Assembly (NCBI GenBank): GCA_005239165.1
Contig: RAPG01000001.1
Span: forward strand, 186,001 to 250,000
Origin: Allopusillimonas ginsengisoli
Lineage (GTDB): Bacteria; Pseudomonadota; Gammaproteobacteria; Burkholderiales; Burkholderiaceae_B
Direction of reading: 5' to 3'
Length of the DNA stretch: 64,000 nt
Positions 28,487 through 37,463 of the stretch are shown here, piece by piece. A program made the position numbers and the translations under genes. The notes beneath the pieces were generated by a model. The model had not been told where the DNA came from. It saw only the letters and a list, made by a program, of their open reading frames with translations, and did not search any database. The first letter of the stretch is position 1. Each line of letters begins with the position of its first letter.

Positions 28487-29491
28487 ATGTTCAACCCACG
28501 CTATCTCAGGCACAGCATTGCCGCCACACTTGGCAGCGCCGCGTTACTCGCCGGAGCATCTGCCGTCGCCGCCGACGCCATCGTCTACACATCAAACAAT
28601 GTCCAGACCATCGAAACTGCACTAGACATTGCTCGTAAAAAAGCACCTGATCTGAACATACAGCAGGTCACTTCCGGCACCGGCGCACTCATGAAGCGCA
28701 TCGAAGCCGAAGCCGCCAACCCGCTCGGCGACGTAGTCTGGGGCGCCGGTTTCGGCACCATGGCAGCCTATAAACAGAATTTTCAGCCCTATCAGTCAGC
28801 CGAAATCAAAGGGCTGGACCCGCGCTTTATCGGTCCAGACAATCTCTGGGCAGGCAGCAACGTGCACGTCATGGTCATCATGATCAACGACAAGCAGCTC
28901 AAAGGCATGGCCGCACCCACACGCTGGGCTGATCTGTTTGACCCCAAATGGAAAGGCAAGCTCATCGTCGGTGACCCCGGCACATCAGGCAGCACCTACG
29001 ACCAGATGTACGGGCTGTATCAGCTGTTCGGCCAAGACGGCTTCGACAAGCTGGTCGCCAACGCCGACATTTCTCGCAGCTCCGCACAAATCTACAAAAG
29101 CGTGGCCAACGGCGAGTATGCAGTTGGCATTACCATGGAATATGCGGCTTATGCCTATATCGCCGGCGGCCAGAAAGAAATAAAAATCGTCTATCCGGAA
29201 GAAGGCGCTTTTGTCGCGCCCGAGGCCGTGGCCATCATCAAAAACCCCAAAAATGGCGACAAGGCCGCAGAACAGCTTTATGACGTACTGCTGTCCAAAG
29301 ATGTTCAGGAGGCTGAGCTTACCGACAATTTCCGTCGACCCAGCCGCTCGGACATCGACGTGGCGTCGCTCACCGAACTGCCCAACCTGAAAGACATCAA
29401 AATCGAGGCCACCGACCCCATGAAAGCTGCCGCCGCCTATGAAAGCATTATTGGCGCCTGGAAAAAAGCACAGGACAAAGCCGGCAAGTAA
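28487..29491 (+). CDS. Family 1 periplasmic substrate-binding protein (AfuA/FbpA or aminoethylphosphonate type)
   Basis: A 334-residue receptor with a signal peptide ending near VAADAIV and a strong AGGAGG ribosome-binding site. The core reads IVYTSNNVQTIETALD, VTSGTGALMKRIEAE, GDVVWGAGFGTM and WADLFDPKWKGKLIVGDPGTSGSTY-like segments that define this class. The twin-tyrosine iron ligand of FbpA is not obvious, which argues for a non-iron ligand such as a phosphonate or polyamine. After the stop lies a perfect GGCCATG/CATGGCC hairpin (29499-29519) without a T-run. Confidence 0.88.
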   Translation: MFNPRYLRHSIAATLGSAALLAGASAVAADAIVYTSNNVQTIETALDIARKKAPDLNIQQVTSGTGALMKRIEAEAANPLGDVVWGAGFGTMAAYKQNFQPYQSAEIKGLDPRFIGPDNLWAGSNVHVMVIMINDKQLKGMAAPTRWADLFDPKWKGKLIVGDPGTSGSTYDQMYGLYQLFGQDGFDKLVANADISRSSAQIYKSVANGEYAVGITMEYAAYAYIAGGQKEIKIVYPEEGAFVAPEAVAIIKNPKNGDKAAEQLYDVLLSKDVQEAELTDNFRRPSRSDIDVASLTELPNLKDIKIEATDPMKAAAAYESIIGAWKKAQDKAGK

Positions 29492-29527
29492 GTTAGACGG
29501 CCATGTGCACTGCATGGCCTGAATGCC

Positions 29528-29719
29528 TCACTCGTACCCCAGGGCCAGCTCCTGAGCCTGCTTCGCCAGTTCTTCCATAGCTTGGCCGCTGACACGTTCA
29601 CGTTCAGTCTTGAACTGTATCAGATCGGCAAACCGTACGCGGCGGTGCTTGCCCGTCTTGTGAGAGAGATGCCAAGCACGCGCTACCGTGCACCGTGTAA
29701 TGCTTGGCCCGGAAGCCAT
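29528..29719 (-). pseudogene. Remnant of an excisionase-type (HTH_17) antitoxin, N-terminal half lost
   Basis: The last 40 or so residues of this 63-codon frame match the C-terminal half of excisionase-family antitoxins that accompany PIN-domain toxins: HKTGKHRRVRFADLIQFK, then a glutamine- and alanine-rich helix ending in AQELALGYE. The helix-turn-helix itself is missing, and the frame's N-terminus runs out beside the pstB stop. No toxin gene follows. It looks like the tail of a broken gene left at the place where phoU usually stands. Assignment is from memory of the family and needs a profile search. Confidence 0.5.
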
Positions 29720-29728
29720 CCGAATAAA

Positions 29729-30505
29729 TCAGCCAAAACGCCCGGTGATGTAGTCTTCGGTTTCTTTGCGGGCCGGCTTGACAAATATCTGGTCGGTTTC
29801 ACCGAACTCCATGAGTTCGCCCAGATACATGTACGCTGTGTAGTCAGAACAGCGGGCTGCCTGCTGCATGTTGTGCGTGACGATAACCACCGTGTAGTCA
29901 GACTTGATCTCGGCGATCAGTTCTTCGATTTTTGCAGTGGATATCGGATCAAGCGCCGAACACGGCTCATCGAGCAGCAGCACCTCGGGCTTGATCGCCA
30001 CGCCGCGTGCAATACACAGACGCTGTTGTTGCCCACCCGAAAGCCCGTTTCCGCTTTGATTGAGCTTGTCTTTTACTTCATTCCATAACGCCGCTTTGGT
30101 CAGCGCCCATTCGACACGCTCGTCCATTTCACCTTTACTGAGCCGTTCAAAAAGACGCACCCCAAACGCAATGTTGTCGTAAATGCTCATGGGAAAAGGC
30201 GTAGGCTTCTGGAATACCATACCAACCTTGGCGCGAATAAGCGAAATATCCATTTTTGACGACAGCAGATTTTCGCCGTCAAGATTGATCTCACCTTCGG
30301 CCCGCTGGCCGGGGTAAAGCTCGAACATGCGGTTAAACGTGCGCAGCAACGTAGACTTGCCGCAACCCGAAGGCCCGATAAAAGCAGTGACCTTGTTTTC
30401 TTGGATAGACAGGTTTACATCTTTGATGGCCTGAAACTTACCGTAGTAGAAATTAAGGTTTTTGACTTCCAGCTTGATGCGTTCGGCAGGAGGTTGGTTA
30501 TGCAT
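29729..30505 (-). CDS. pstB: Phosphate ABC transporter ATPase PstB
   Basis: Drives high-affinity phosphate import. 258 residues with Walker [10 protein letters not shown], the PstB-specific [17 protein letters not shown] region, [19 protein letters not shown], signature LSGGQQQR and Walker [10 protein letters not shown]. Last pst gene; the normally adjacent phoU is absent and an antitoxin remnant follows instead. Expected to be induced under phosphate limitation through the Pho box upstream of pstS. Confidence 0.96.
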   Translation of the reverse strand: MHNQPPAERIKLEVKNLNFYYGKFQAIKDVNLSIQENKVTAFIGPSGCGKSTLLRTFNRMFELYPGQRAEGEINLDGENLLSSKMDISLIRAKVGMVFQKPTPFPMSIYDNIAFGVRLFERLSKGEMDERVEWALTKAALWNEVKDKLNQSGNGLSGGQQQRLCIARGVAIKPEVLLLDEPCSALDPISTAKIEELIAEIKSDYTVVIVTHNMQQAARCSDYTAYMYLGELMEFGETDQIFVKPARKETEDYITGRFG

Positions 30506-30544
30506 GAATGGTTCCCGACCAGGCCAGAGGGCCTGGCGTTCAAG

Positions 30545-31405
30545 TTATTTACGGAACAGGCTGCGGGCCAGAATATTAATGCCCAGCACCAGCAAGGTGA
30601 TCATGACAGCGCCTGCCCAGGCCAGGCGATTCCAGTCTTCAAACGGACTGGCCGCATACTGGAAAATCACCACCGGCAGGTTGGCAATGGGTGCGTTCAT
30701 GTTCAAACTGAGAAACTGGTTGTTCAGTGCGGTAAAAAGCAGTGGTGCGGTTTCACCCGAAATGCGGGCAACTGCCAACAACACCCCGGTCATAATGCCC
30801 GAACGGGCTGCGCGGTAACTGATAAACACCACTATCCGCCATTGCGGGCACCCCAGGGCTGCCGCCGCTTCGCGCAGGCTGTTTGGCACCAGCAGCAACA
30901 TATTGTCGGTAGCGCGCACCACGACGGGTATAACTAGTATGGCCAGAGCAAATGAGCCCGCCCAACCAGAATAATGGCCGACCTGGGCGACGTATACCGC
31001 GTAAATAAACAGGCCAATAACAATAGATGGCGCTGAAAGCAGCACATCATTTAAAAAACGCGTGGCCGGGGCCAGCCAGCCACGTTTACCGTATTCAGCC
31101 AGATACGTACCCGCCAGCACACCAATCGGCGTGCCGACAAGCGTGGCCACCGCTGCCATCATGACACTGCCCAGTATGGCATTGAGCAGGCCACCGGCGG
31201 CACCTGGCGCAGGCGTCGACTGGGTAAGCAAGGTAAGCGAAAGTGCGCTGCCACCTTTTACCAGCAGGGTAAGAATGATCCAGCTTAGCCAGAACAAGCC
31301 GAATACTACGGTGGCACCCGAGAGCACCAGCATGATCTGGTTGAATCGGCGCCGCCGCCGGTATACGGGGTTTGCAAGACCAACCGTCGAATTGGAAGAG
31401 AACAT
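30545..31405 (-). CDS. pstA: Phosphate ABC transporter permease PstA
   Basis: Inner-membrane subunit of 286 residues with six helices. PstA marks include GVLAGTYLAEYGKRG, FLNDVLLSAPSIVIGLFIY, and the coupling-helix region NSLREAAAALGCPQWRIVVF. Follows pstC by 14 bases and precedes pstB by 39. Works with PstC as the channel for phosphate. Confidence 0.95.
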   Translation of the reverse strand: MFSSNSTVGLANPVYRRRRRFNQIMLVLSGATVVFGLFWLSWIILTLLVKGGSALSLTLLTQSTPAPGAAGGLLNAILGSVMMAAVATLVGTPIGVLAGTYLAEYGKRGWLAPATRFLNDVLLSAPSIVIGLFIYAVYVAQVGHYSGWAGSFALAILVIPVVVRATDNMLLLVPNSLREAAAALGCPQWRIVVFISYRAARSGIMTGVLLAVARISGETAPLLFTALNNQFLSLNMNAPIANLPVVIFQYAASPFEDWNRLAWAGAVMITLLVLGINILARSLFRK

Positions 31406-31419
31406 GATGTCGGCCCTGC

Positions 31420-32358
31420 CTAGTGCGAAGTACCCTCGCCCTTGGCGAGGTGCTGCAGCATGAGTTTGGAAAACGCCAGCACAACCGTGGTGATCAGGAA
31501 CAAGATCAACCCCAGCTCAAGCAGCGCGCTTTTCTGCATGCCACCGGCCTCGTTGAACTCGTTGGCCAGTGCGGAGGCAATTGAGTTGGATGGCGAAAAA
31601 ATCGACGATGGAAGATTGAACGCATTACCAATGACAAAGGTGACGGCCATGGTTTCGCCCAGTGCCCGGCCAAGCCCAAGCATGATGCCGCCGATAACGC
31701 CTGTTTTTGTAAAAGGCAGCACCACCTTCCAGACCACCTCCCAGGTTGTACTGCCCAGGCCATAGGCTGACTCTTTAAGCATGGGAGGTACCAGCTCAAA
31801 CACGTCTCGCATGACGGCTGTGATGAAAGGGATAACCATAATCGAAAGAATTAGCCCGGCCGTAAAGACGCCAATACCAAATGGCGGGCCAGCAAAAATG
31901 TCGCCCAGCACGGGCACCCCTTCGAACAGGTTGATGACATGGGGCTGCACGTATTCCTGGAATACGGGTACAAATACAAAAAGCCCCCACATACCGTAGA
32001 TGATGGACGGGATGGCAGCCAGCATTTCAATGGCAGTGCCCAGCGGACGCCGCAGCCAGGTGGGCGAGAGCTCGGTAAGAAACATGGCAATACCGAACGA
32101 GACGGGTACCGCAATCGCCAAGGCAATCAGCGACGTGAGCAGGGTTCCGGCAATAGGTACCATGGCCCCATAAATATTCTGGACGGGATCCCAGTTGTTT
32201 GTCCAGAGAAACGCCAGGCCATACTCGGCAATCGACTGGCGGCTGCCCCACACCAGCGAGACCATAATGGCACCCAGCAGCACGAACACCATGAACGCAA
32301 ACGTACGCGTCAGGTTTTTGAACACGGCATCCAACAGTGCGTTCCGGTTATGTTTCAT
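31420..32358 (-). CDS. pstC: Phosphate ABC transporter permease PstC
   Basis: Inner-membrane subunit of about 312 residues. PstC marks: [26 protein letters not shown], the [18 protein letters not shown] segment, and the coupling region [21 protein letters not shown]. The ATG at 32358 with AGAAGAA upstream is preferred to an in-frame TTG at 32388. It is separated from pstS by about 157 bases with two strong hairpins, a usual way of making more PstS than permease. Confidence 0.95.
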   Translation of the reverse strand: MKHNRNALLDAVFKNLTRTFAFMVFVLLGAIMVSLVWGSRQSIAEYGLAFLWTNNWDPVQNIYGAMVPIAGTLLTSLIALAIAVPVSFGIAMFLTELSPTWLRRPLGTAIEMLAAIPSIIYGMWGLFVFVPVFQEYVQPHVINLFEGVPVLGDIFAGPPFGIGVFTAGLILSIMVIPFITAVMRDVFELVPPMLKESAYGLGSTTWEVVWKVVLPFTKTGVIGGIMLGLGRALGETMAVTFVIGNAFNLPSSIFSPSNSIASALANEFNEAGGMQKSALLELGLILFLITTVVLAFSKLMLQHLAKGEGTSH

Positions 32359-32444
32359 GTGTTTCTTCTGGCATTCTGGAAGGGCCAATTATATAAAGCA
32401 TGTCTGGAATTGGGCACACAGGCCCAAAGGCGTCATTTTCACAC

Positions 32445-32502
32445 AACTGGGACGGCGCCGCCTGCGCAGCCCGTCCCGGCCAGTTCACAGGGGCTGCGCC
32501 CC
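32445..32502 (-). promoter_or_regulatory. Two hairpins between pstS and pstC
   Basis: On the reverse strand, a compact GGGGC-TGC/GCA-GCCCC hairpin (32490-32502) is followed by a long imperfect stem (32445-32484, AACTGG plus GACGG pairing with CCGTC and CCAGTT). They follow the pstS stop directly and lack a T-run, so they more likely protect the pstS message or cause partial termination than end transcription fully. Confidence 0.5.
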
Positions 32503-32515
32503 GGATCGTAGCGAT

Positions 32516-33559
32516 TTACTTCCAGATGGCGTTGCCGTCGGCAGACTTGATCTCGGTTTTCCAGGATTCAGCAATCTGGCTGGTGACAGCATCGGGCAAG
32601 GGCACATAATCAAGCTCTTGCGCCATCTCGCCGCCTTGCTTGAATGCCCAGTCAAAGAACGCCAACACCTCTTTTGCCACCTCGGGTTTTTGCTGCGTCT
32701 TGTGGATCAGAATAAAGCTGGCCGCCGTGACAGGCCATGAATCGGCGCCTGGCTCGTCGGTGAGCACTACCCCCATACCGGGTGTGTTTTTCCAGTCAGC
32801 GTTAGCTGCTGCTGCCGCAAACGACTCTTGCGAAGGCTGTACAAACTTGCCATCCTTGTTCTGCAGTTGAGCCCAGGGCAGCTGATTTTGCTTGGCATAG
32901 GCGTATTCAACGTAGCCAATCGAGTTTTTAAGCTGGCGCACATACGCGGCAACCCCTTCGTTGCCCTTGCCGCCCTGCCCTGCAGGCCATTTGACGGCCT
33001 TGCCTTCACCGACTTTTTGTTTCCAGTCGGGCGACACTTTGGACAAATAATTGGTCCAGCCAAACGTCGTGCCAGACCCATCTGACCGGTGTACTACGAT
33101 AATCGAGGCAGAAGGCAGTTTCAGATCAGGATTAAGCGTCTTGATGGCTGCGTCATCCCACTTGGTGATTTTACCCAGGAAGATATCGGCCAGAACTGCA
33201 CCCGACAGCTTCATCTGGCCCGGCTCTATGCCGGCCACGTTCACAACAGGAACCGTGCCGCCAATAATGGCTGGAAACTGCAGTAATTGGTTTTCATCAA
33301 GCGCCTGAACCTTCATGGGGTCATCAGAGGCACCGAAATCAACTGTTTTCGCAATAATCTGCTGCTGCCCGCCACCCGAACCGATGGACTGATAATTAAC
33401 GCGATTTCCCGTCTCTTTGTGATATTGAGCAGCCCATTTGGCATAGATAGGAAAGGGGAACGAAGCACCTGCACCCGTAATGTCTGCGGCATGCGCGACC
33501 AGCGAGGCCGCACCCAATGCGATACTGACAGAAACTTGCACAAAAACGCGTTTAAGCAT
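32516..33559 (-). CDS. pstS: Phosphate-binding periplasmic protein PstS
   Basis: High-affinity phosphate receptor, 347 residues. The ATG at 33559 has AAGGA seven bases upstream and opens a signal peptide (MLKRVFVQVSVSIALGAASL) ending near AHAAD. Phosphate-site motifs: TGAGASFPFPIYAKW, SIGSGGGQQQI and RSDGSGTTFGWTNYL. First gene of the pst operon, downstream of a Pho box. Upstream in-frame extension to 33634 would cover the promoter and is rejected. Confidence 0.96.
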   Translation of the reverse strand: MLKRVFVQVSVSIALGAASLVAHAADITGAGASFPFPIYAKWAAQYHKETGNRVNYQSIGSGGGQQQIIAKTVDFGASDDPMKVQALDENQLLQFPAIIGGTVPVVNVAGIEPGQMKLSGAVLADIFLGKITKWDDAAIKTLNPDLKLPSASIIVVHRSDGSGTTFGWTNYLSKVSPDWKQKVGEGKAVKWPAGQGGKGNEGVAAYVRQLKNSIGYVEYAYAKQNQLPWAQLQNKDGKFVQPSQESFAAAAANADWKNTPGMGVVLTDEPGADSWPVTAASFILIHKTQQKPEVAKEVLAFFDWAFKQGGEMAQELDYVPLPDAVTSQIAESWKTEIKSADGNAIWK

Positions 33560-33591
33560 GAAGAAGTCCTTTTGGAATCTGTTGCATGTCA

Positions 33592-33612
33592 TTGACAGGT
33601 ACACCCTGTCAA
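33592..33612. promoter_or_regulatory. Perfect inverted repeat in the pstS leader
   Basis: TTGACAGG and CCTGTCAA are separated by five bases, 33 bases upstream of the pstS start. Each arm contains a CTGTCA-like core, so it may be an extra PhoB half-site pair, or a stem in the mRNA leader. Confidence 0.45.
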
Positions 33613-33635
33613 GAACGTCATAGTACGCAGCCAAT

Positions 33636-33653
33636 ATGACATGTTCATGACAA
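33636..33653 (-). promoter_or_regulatory. Pho box upstream of pstS
   Basis: On the reverse strand the sequence TTGTCAT-GAAC-ATGTCAT shows two 7-base PhoB half-sites at 11-base spacing, close to the consensus CTGTCAT-N4-CTGTCAT. It lies just after the ppk stop and about 80 bases before the pstS start, the expected place for a PhoB activation site. Confidence 0.75.
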
Positions 33654-33662
33654 TGCCATGTT

Positions 33663-35738
33663 TTATTGGCCGCCTAGTGTCTGCAACAAATGCTCATGTA
33701 GATTCAATGACCTTCCCCTGCCCTTGACCTTGACATACGTGCCGTCAGACATGCCTCGCCAGGCCAGCTGGTTGTCACGCAGGGCGTAGGTAAGCGCCTC
33801 GCTGATCACGCGTTTTTTAAGGGCTGTGTCCAGTACGGGGAAGCCGATCTCTACACGTCTGAAAAAATTGCGATCCATCCAGTCTGCAGACGACAAATAC
33901 ACTTTTTCTGTGCCATTTGCATAAAAATAAAAGACTCTGGCATGCTCAAGAAAACGACCAACGATAGACCGCAAACGTATATTTTCTGACATGCCCGGCA
34001 CCCCGGGGCGCAAGGCGCAGGCGCCGCGCACGATCAGGTCTATTTGCACCCCCGCCTGGCTGGCCTTGTATAGCGCCTCGATAATAACGGGTTCTAGCAG
34101 CGAATTCATTTTGGCCATAATACGTGCCTTGCGCCCGGCTTTGGCATTAAGCACTTCATCACGCAGTAGCGCAAGCATGGTTTCATGCAGCGTAAACGGC
34201 GATTGCAGCAACAACTGCAGCGGACGCCGTGCGCCCAGACCAGTAAGCAGAGAAAACACATGGTCCAGATCGTGACACAGCTTTTGATCTGCGGTAAGCA
34301 GACCAAAGTCGGTGTACAGGCGCGCCGTACGCGGATGGTAGTTGCCCGTGCCTAAATGTCCGTATCGGCGAATTTCGCCTTTTTCGCGCCGCAGCACCAG
34401 CATCATCTTGGCATGGGTCTTGTGGCCCACAACGCCATAACTTACGTGCGCGCCCACCTCTTCAAGACGGGCGGCCCAGTTGATATTGGTCTGCTCGTCG
34501 AACCTGGCCATGAGCTCGACCACGACAGTGACCTCTTTGCCGGCCCGCGCGGCAGCCAGCAACAGACGCATGAGCTCGGAGTCTTCACCGGTACGATAAA
34601 TAGTCTGCTTGATGGCGACCACGGCCGGATCGCGAGACGCCGCACGCAGAAAGCTTAGAACGGGTTGAAAAGACTGATACGGGTGATGCAACAGACGGTC
34701 TTTGTGTGCAATAGCAGCAAAGAATTCGTCAACGTTATCGGATAACGTGTCAAACGGTGGTGGCACGCTCGGATCGTGCTGGGGAAAGAGCAGATCGGGG
34801 CGATCTATGGTGTTGCATAGCTGCAAAAGCCGTGACAAGTTGACCGGCCCGATCACGCGATAAGTGTCGTGCGGCTGCAAGAGAAATTCGTGCTGCAGAA
34901 ACACCTCTAGCGCTTCAGGCATGGCATGGTCGATTTCAAGCCTTACCGCTGCGCCGAAATTACGCTGAGACAACTCACCTTGAAGTGCCTGCCGCAAGTT
35001 GGTGATTTCTTCCTCATCGACGAACAGGTCGCTGTTGCGCGTTACCCGCCACTGATAAACGCCTTTAACATCAAGACCCGGAAACACGTCGCCCACAAAG
35101 GCACTGATCAGGGCTGACAGAAGCACATACCCGTGCGGCACGCCCGAGACGCTGTCAGGCACCCTCATGACACGTGGCAATGCCCGTGGCGCCTGTACGA
35201 TGGCAATCGAAGCGCTACGACCAAAAGCATCATGCCCGGACAACGAAACAATAAAGTTCAGGCTTTTGTTGTACACCCGCGGAAACGGATGCGCCGGATC
35301 AAGCCCGATGGGTGTAAGCATAGGCATGACATCGCGATTAAACAATTCATAGGCCCACTGCCGCATCGTGTCTGACCAGAAAGAAGGCTCAAGCAGTACG
35401 ATGCCCTGCCCCGCGAGCGCGGGCAACACGGCCCCGGTGAGCAAGCGGCTTTGTTGATCTACCAGCTTGTGGGCTGCCTGTTGCACCAGGTCGAACGCCT
35501 GACTTGGCGTCAACCCATCCTGGCCGACCAGGCCAGGCGTCTGGCGCTGCTGTTCTTTCAGGCTGGAGATGCGAATTTCAAAAAATTCATCCATGTTTGA
35601 GCTGACAATGCACAGATAGCGCAAGCGTTCAAGCAACGGCACGGAAGCATACTCAGCCATGGCCATAACCCGCTCGTTGAACTTCAGCAACGACAGTTCG
35701 CGATTAAGCAAAGGCGGGTGTAACGGCTCAGATGACAT
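33663..35738 (-). CDS. ppk: Polyphosphate kinase 1
   Basis: Reversibly makes inorganic polyphosphate from ATP. About 691 residues, normal length. Marks include the N-terminal LLNRELSLLKFNERVMAMAE, LRYLCIVSSNMDEFFEIR, the autophosphorylated histidine in VGHKTHAKMMLVLRRE, the second histidine in GRFLEHARVFYF, and the phospholipase D-like C-terminal repeats. The ATG at 35738 fits family starts (MSSEPLHPPLLNRE); an in-frame TTG at 35777 is possible. Its stop sits right by the Pho box of pstS, and ppx is divergent, so polyphosphate and phosphate uptake genes are grouped. Confidence 0.96.
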   Translation of the reverse strand: MSSEPLHPPLLNRELSLLKFNERVMAMAEYASVPLLERLRYLCIVSSNMDEFFEIRISSLKEQQRQTPGLVGQDGLTPSQAFDLVQQAAHKLVDQQSRLLTGAVLPALAGQGIVLLEPSFWSDTMRQWAYELFNRDVMPMLTPIGLDPAHPFPRVYNKSLNFIVSLSGHDAFGRSASIAIVQAPRALPRVMRVPDSVSGVPHGYVLLSALISAFVGDVFPGLDVKGVYQWRVTRNSDLFVDEEEITNLRQALQGELSQRNFGAAVRLEIDHAMPEALEVFLQHEFLLQPHDTYRVIGPVNLSRLLQLCNTIDRPDLLFPQHDPSVPPPFDTLSDNVDEFFAAIAHKDRLLHHPYQSFQPVLSFLRAASRDPAVVAIKQTIYRTGEDSELMRLLLAAARAGKEVTVVVELMARFDEQTNINWAARLEEVGAHVSYGVVGHKTHAKMMLVLRREKGEIRRYGHLGTGNYHPRTARLYTDFGLLTADQKLCHDLDHVFSLLTGLGARRPLQLLLQSPFTLHETMLALLRDEVLNAKAGRKARIMAKMNSLLEPVIIEALYKASQAGVQIDLIVRGACALRPGVPGMSENIRLRSIVGRFLEHARVFYFYANGTEKVYLSSADWMDRNFFRRVEIGFPVLDTALKKRVISEALTYALRDNQLAWRGMSDGTYVKVKGRGRSLNLHEHLLQTLGGQ

Positions 35739-35911
35739 AAATATTTTACGTTCGAGATGAAAAACCTGATTTAACAAACGCCTGTTACACGTTCGTGAAA
35801 ACCGGCATGGATGCTCTCAATACTATAGAAACCGCCGGGTTTTCGCCACTTGCGCGACCTTTTACACGACCTTTTCGAACTTGGGTCAGGTCTTTACAAC
35901 GGATCGGCCAC

Positions 35912-35917
35912 TATAAT
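35912..35917 (+). promoter_or_regulatory. Putative -10 element of the ppx promoter
   Basis: A perfect TATAAT lies 28 bases upstream of the ppx ATG. No good -35 hexamer is found at 16-18 bases, so strength or an activator need is unknown. Confidence 0.4.
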
Positions 35918-35945
35918 CCCCCGTAACCAGTTCAAGAGTCCCCTA

Positions 35946-37457
35946 ATGGATCACCTGCTTGCCGCCATCGACCTTGGCTCCAACAGCTTCCGGCTTTCTA
36001 TCGGACGCGTCGTGCAACAAGATGGGAATGCCCAGATCTATTCCCTCGACAGAATGAAAGAGTCCGTCCGGCTCGCTGCCGGTCTCGACGACGACAGAAC
36101 GGTCGACGAAACCTCCATACTGCGCGCTATCACTGTCCTCAAGCGCTTCAACGAGTTGCTGGTGGGGTTTCATCCTAACCGGGTAAGAGCAGTTGCCACC
36201 AACACGTTTCGCATCGCGCGCAATGCCGCTGAGGTGGTGCAACGTTGCCAGGACGCGCTTGGGTTTCCCATTGAAATCATTTCGGGGCAAGAAGAAGCGC
36301 GGCTTATTTTCTCCGGCATTACCAACGAGCTGCCACCTTCCGACAACCGACGGCTCATGATAGACATAGGAGGGGGTTCAACCGAAGTCATTATCGGCAA
36401 GGGCTTCAAGCCCATGTATCTGTCTTCGCTCTATATGGGCTGTGTCAGTTATACGCGCAAGTTTTTCCCTGACGGCCACATTAATGCCGAACGCATGGAA
36501 CAGGCTGAAATCTCAGCGCGACGGGAGCTTGAGGGTATTTCACGGCTTTATCGCAAAACAGGCTGGCAAGAAGCCTATGGCTCGTCAGGCACCGCAAAAG
36601 GGCTGATCGCCGTGCTTCAGGAAGGCGGCATGTCCAAAAAAGGCATTACGCTAGAGGGTCTGCAAAAGCTAAAGGCCAGGCTTATTCATGATGGCCAGGT
36701 CGTCATGGAATCCCTGCCTGGTCTCAAACGCGACCGCTCGCTGGTTCTGGCGGGCGGGCTGGCCATTATGCTGGCCGCTTTCCAGGAACTGAACATCAAA
36801 ACCATGGCGCCGGGCGAAGGCGCTTTGCGCGTCGGCGTACTGTATGACCTGTTGGGTCGTGACTCAGAGCATGACAAGCGCCACGAAACCGTGCGGCAAT
36901 TTATGAAGCGCTACCACGTCGACGTTAACCAGTCAGAGCGCGTCAAAAACCTGGCGCTCACATTCTTCAGCCACCTTAAGCCCGAAGAGAACGTGCCTGA
37001 GTATCAGGAGCTGCAACGCACGCTGGAGTGGGCCGCTGACCTGCACGAGGTTGGGCTGAGCATCGCACACGCCGACTACCATAAACACAGTGCGTATATT
37101 CTTGAGAACGCCGACATGCCCGGCTTCTCCAACGACGATCAAGAACTGCTTGCGTTTTTTGCACTGGGCCATCACGGCAAAATATCAAAATTACGTGATC
37201 TGTCGCCGTCGCGCCCCCAGTGGCTGACGTTGCTCTGTCTGCGGCTGGCAGTATTGCTGTCACGCCGGCGCGAAACGGCTGAGCACCACCCGCCTGTAAC
37301 CATTGCCGTCAACAACCGCGCCATTACAGTCAGGGTTCAAGCCCACTGGCTGGCAGAGCGGCCCCTGTCTGATTACTCGCTGCGAGCCGAAAAACGAGAA
37401 TGGATCAAGGCTGGCTTTGATTTCGACCTGGAAACCGTTGAGTCCAAGAAAAACTGA
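35946..37457 (+). CDS. ppx: Exopolyphosphatase (Ppx/GppA family)
   Basis: Releases phosphate from polyphosphate ends, or pppGpp to ppGpp in GppA relatives. 503 residues. ASKHA-fold motifs: AAIDLGSNSFRLSIGR, FPIEIISGQEEARLIFSG and MIDIGGGSTEVIIGKG, then an HD-like C-terminal domain (LEWAADLHEVGLSIAHADYHKH). The ATG at 35946 matches family starts; 96 bases of upstream open frame is not coding by homology. Divergent from ppk. Confidence 0.95.
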   Translation: MDHLLAAIDLGSNSFRLSIGRVVQQDGNAQIYSLDRMKESVRLAAGLDDDRTVDETSILRAITVLKRFNELLVGFHPNRVRAVATNTFRIARNAAEVVQRCQDALGFPIEIISGQEEARLIFSGITNELPPSDNRRLMIDIGGGSTEVIIGKGFKPMYLSSLYMGCVSYTRKFFPDGHINAERMEQAEISARRELEGISRLYRKTGWQEAYGSSGTAKGLIAVLQEGGMSKKGITLEGLQKLKARLIHDGQVVMESLPGLKRDRSLVLAGGLAIMLAAFQELNIKTMAPGEGALRVGVLYDLLGRDSEHDKRHETVRQFMKRYHVDVNQSERVKNLALTFFSHLKPEENVPEYQELQRTLEWAADLHEVGLSIAHADYHKHSAYILENADMPGFSNDDQELLAFFALGHHGKISKLRDLSPSRPQWLTLLCLRLAVLLSRRRETAEHHPPVTIAVNNRAITVRVQAHWLAERPLSDYSLRAEKREWIKAGFDFDLETVESKKN

Positions 37458-37463
37458 ACCGAC

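Noticed and set aside
29499-29519. Terminator for the importer operon at the GGCCATG hairpin
   Set aside because: The stem is perfect but no T-run follows on either strand, so it is only mentioned with the receptor gene.
29492-29760. Active toxin-antitoxin module
   Set aside because: Only the C-terminal half of an antitoxin-like frame is present and there is no toxin gene beside it.
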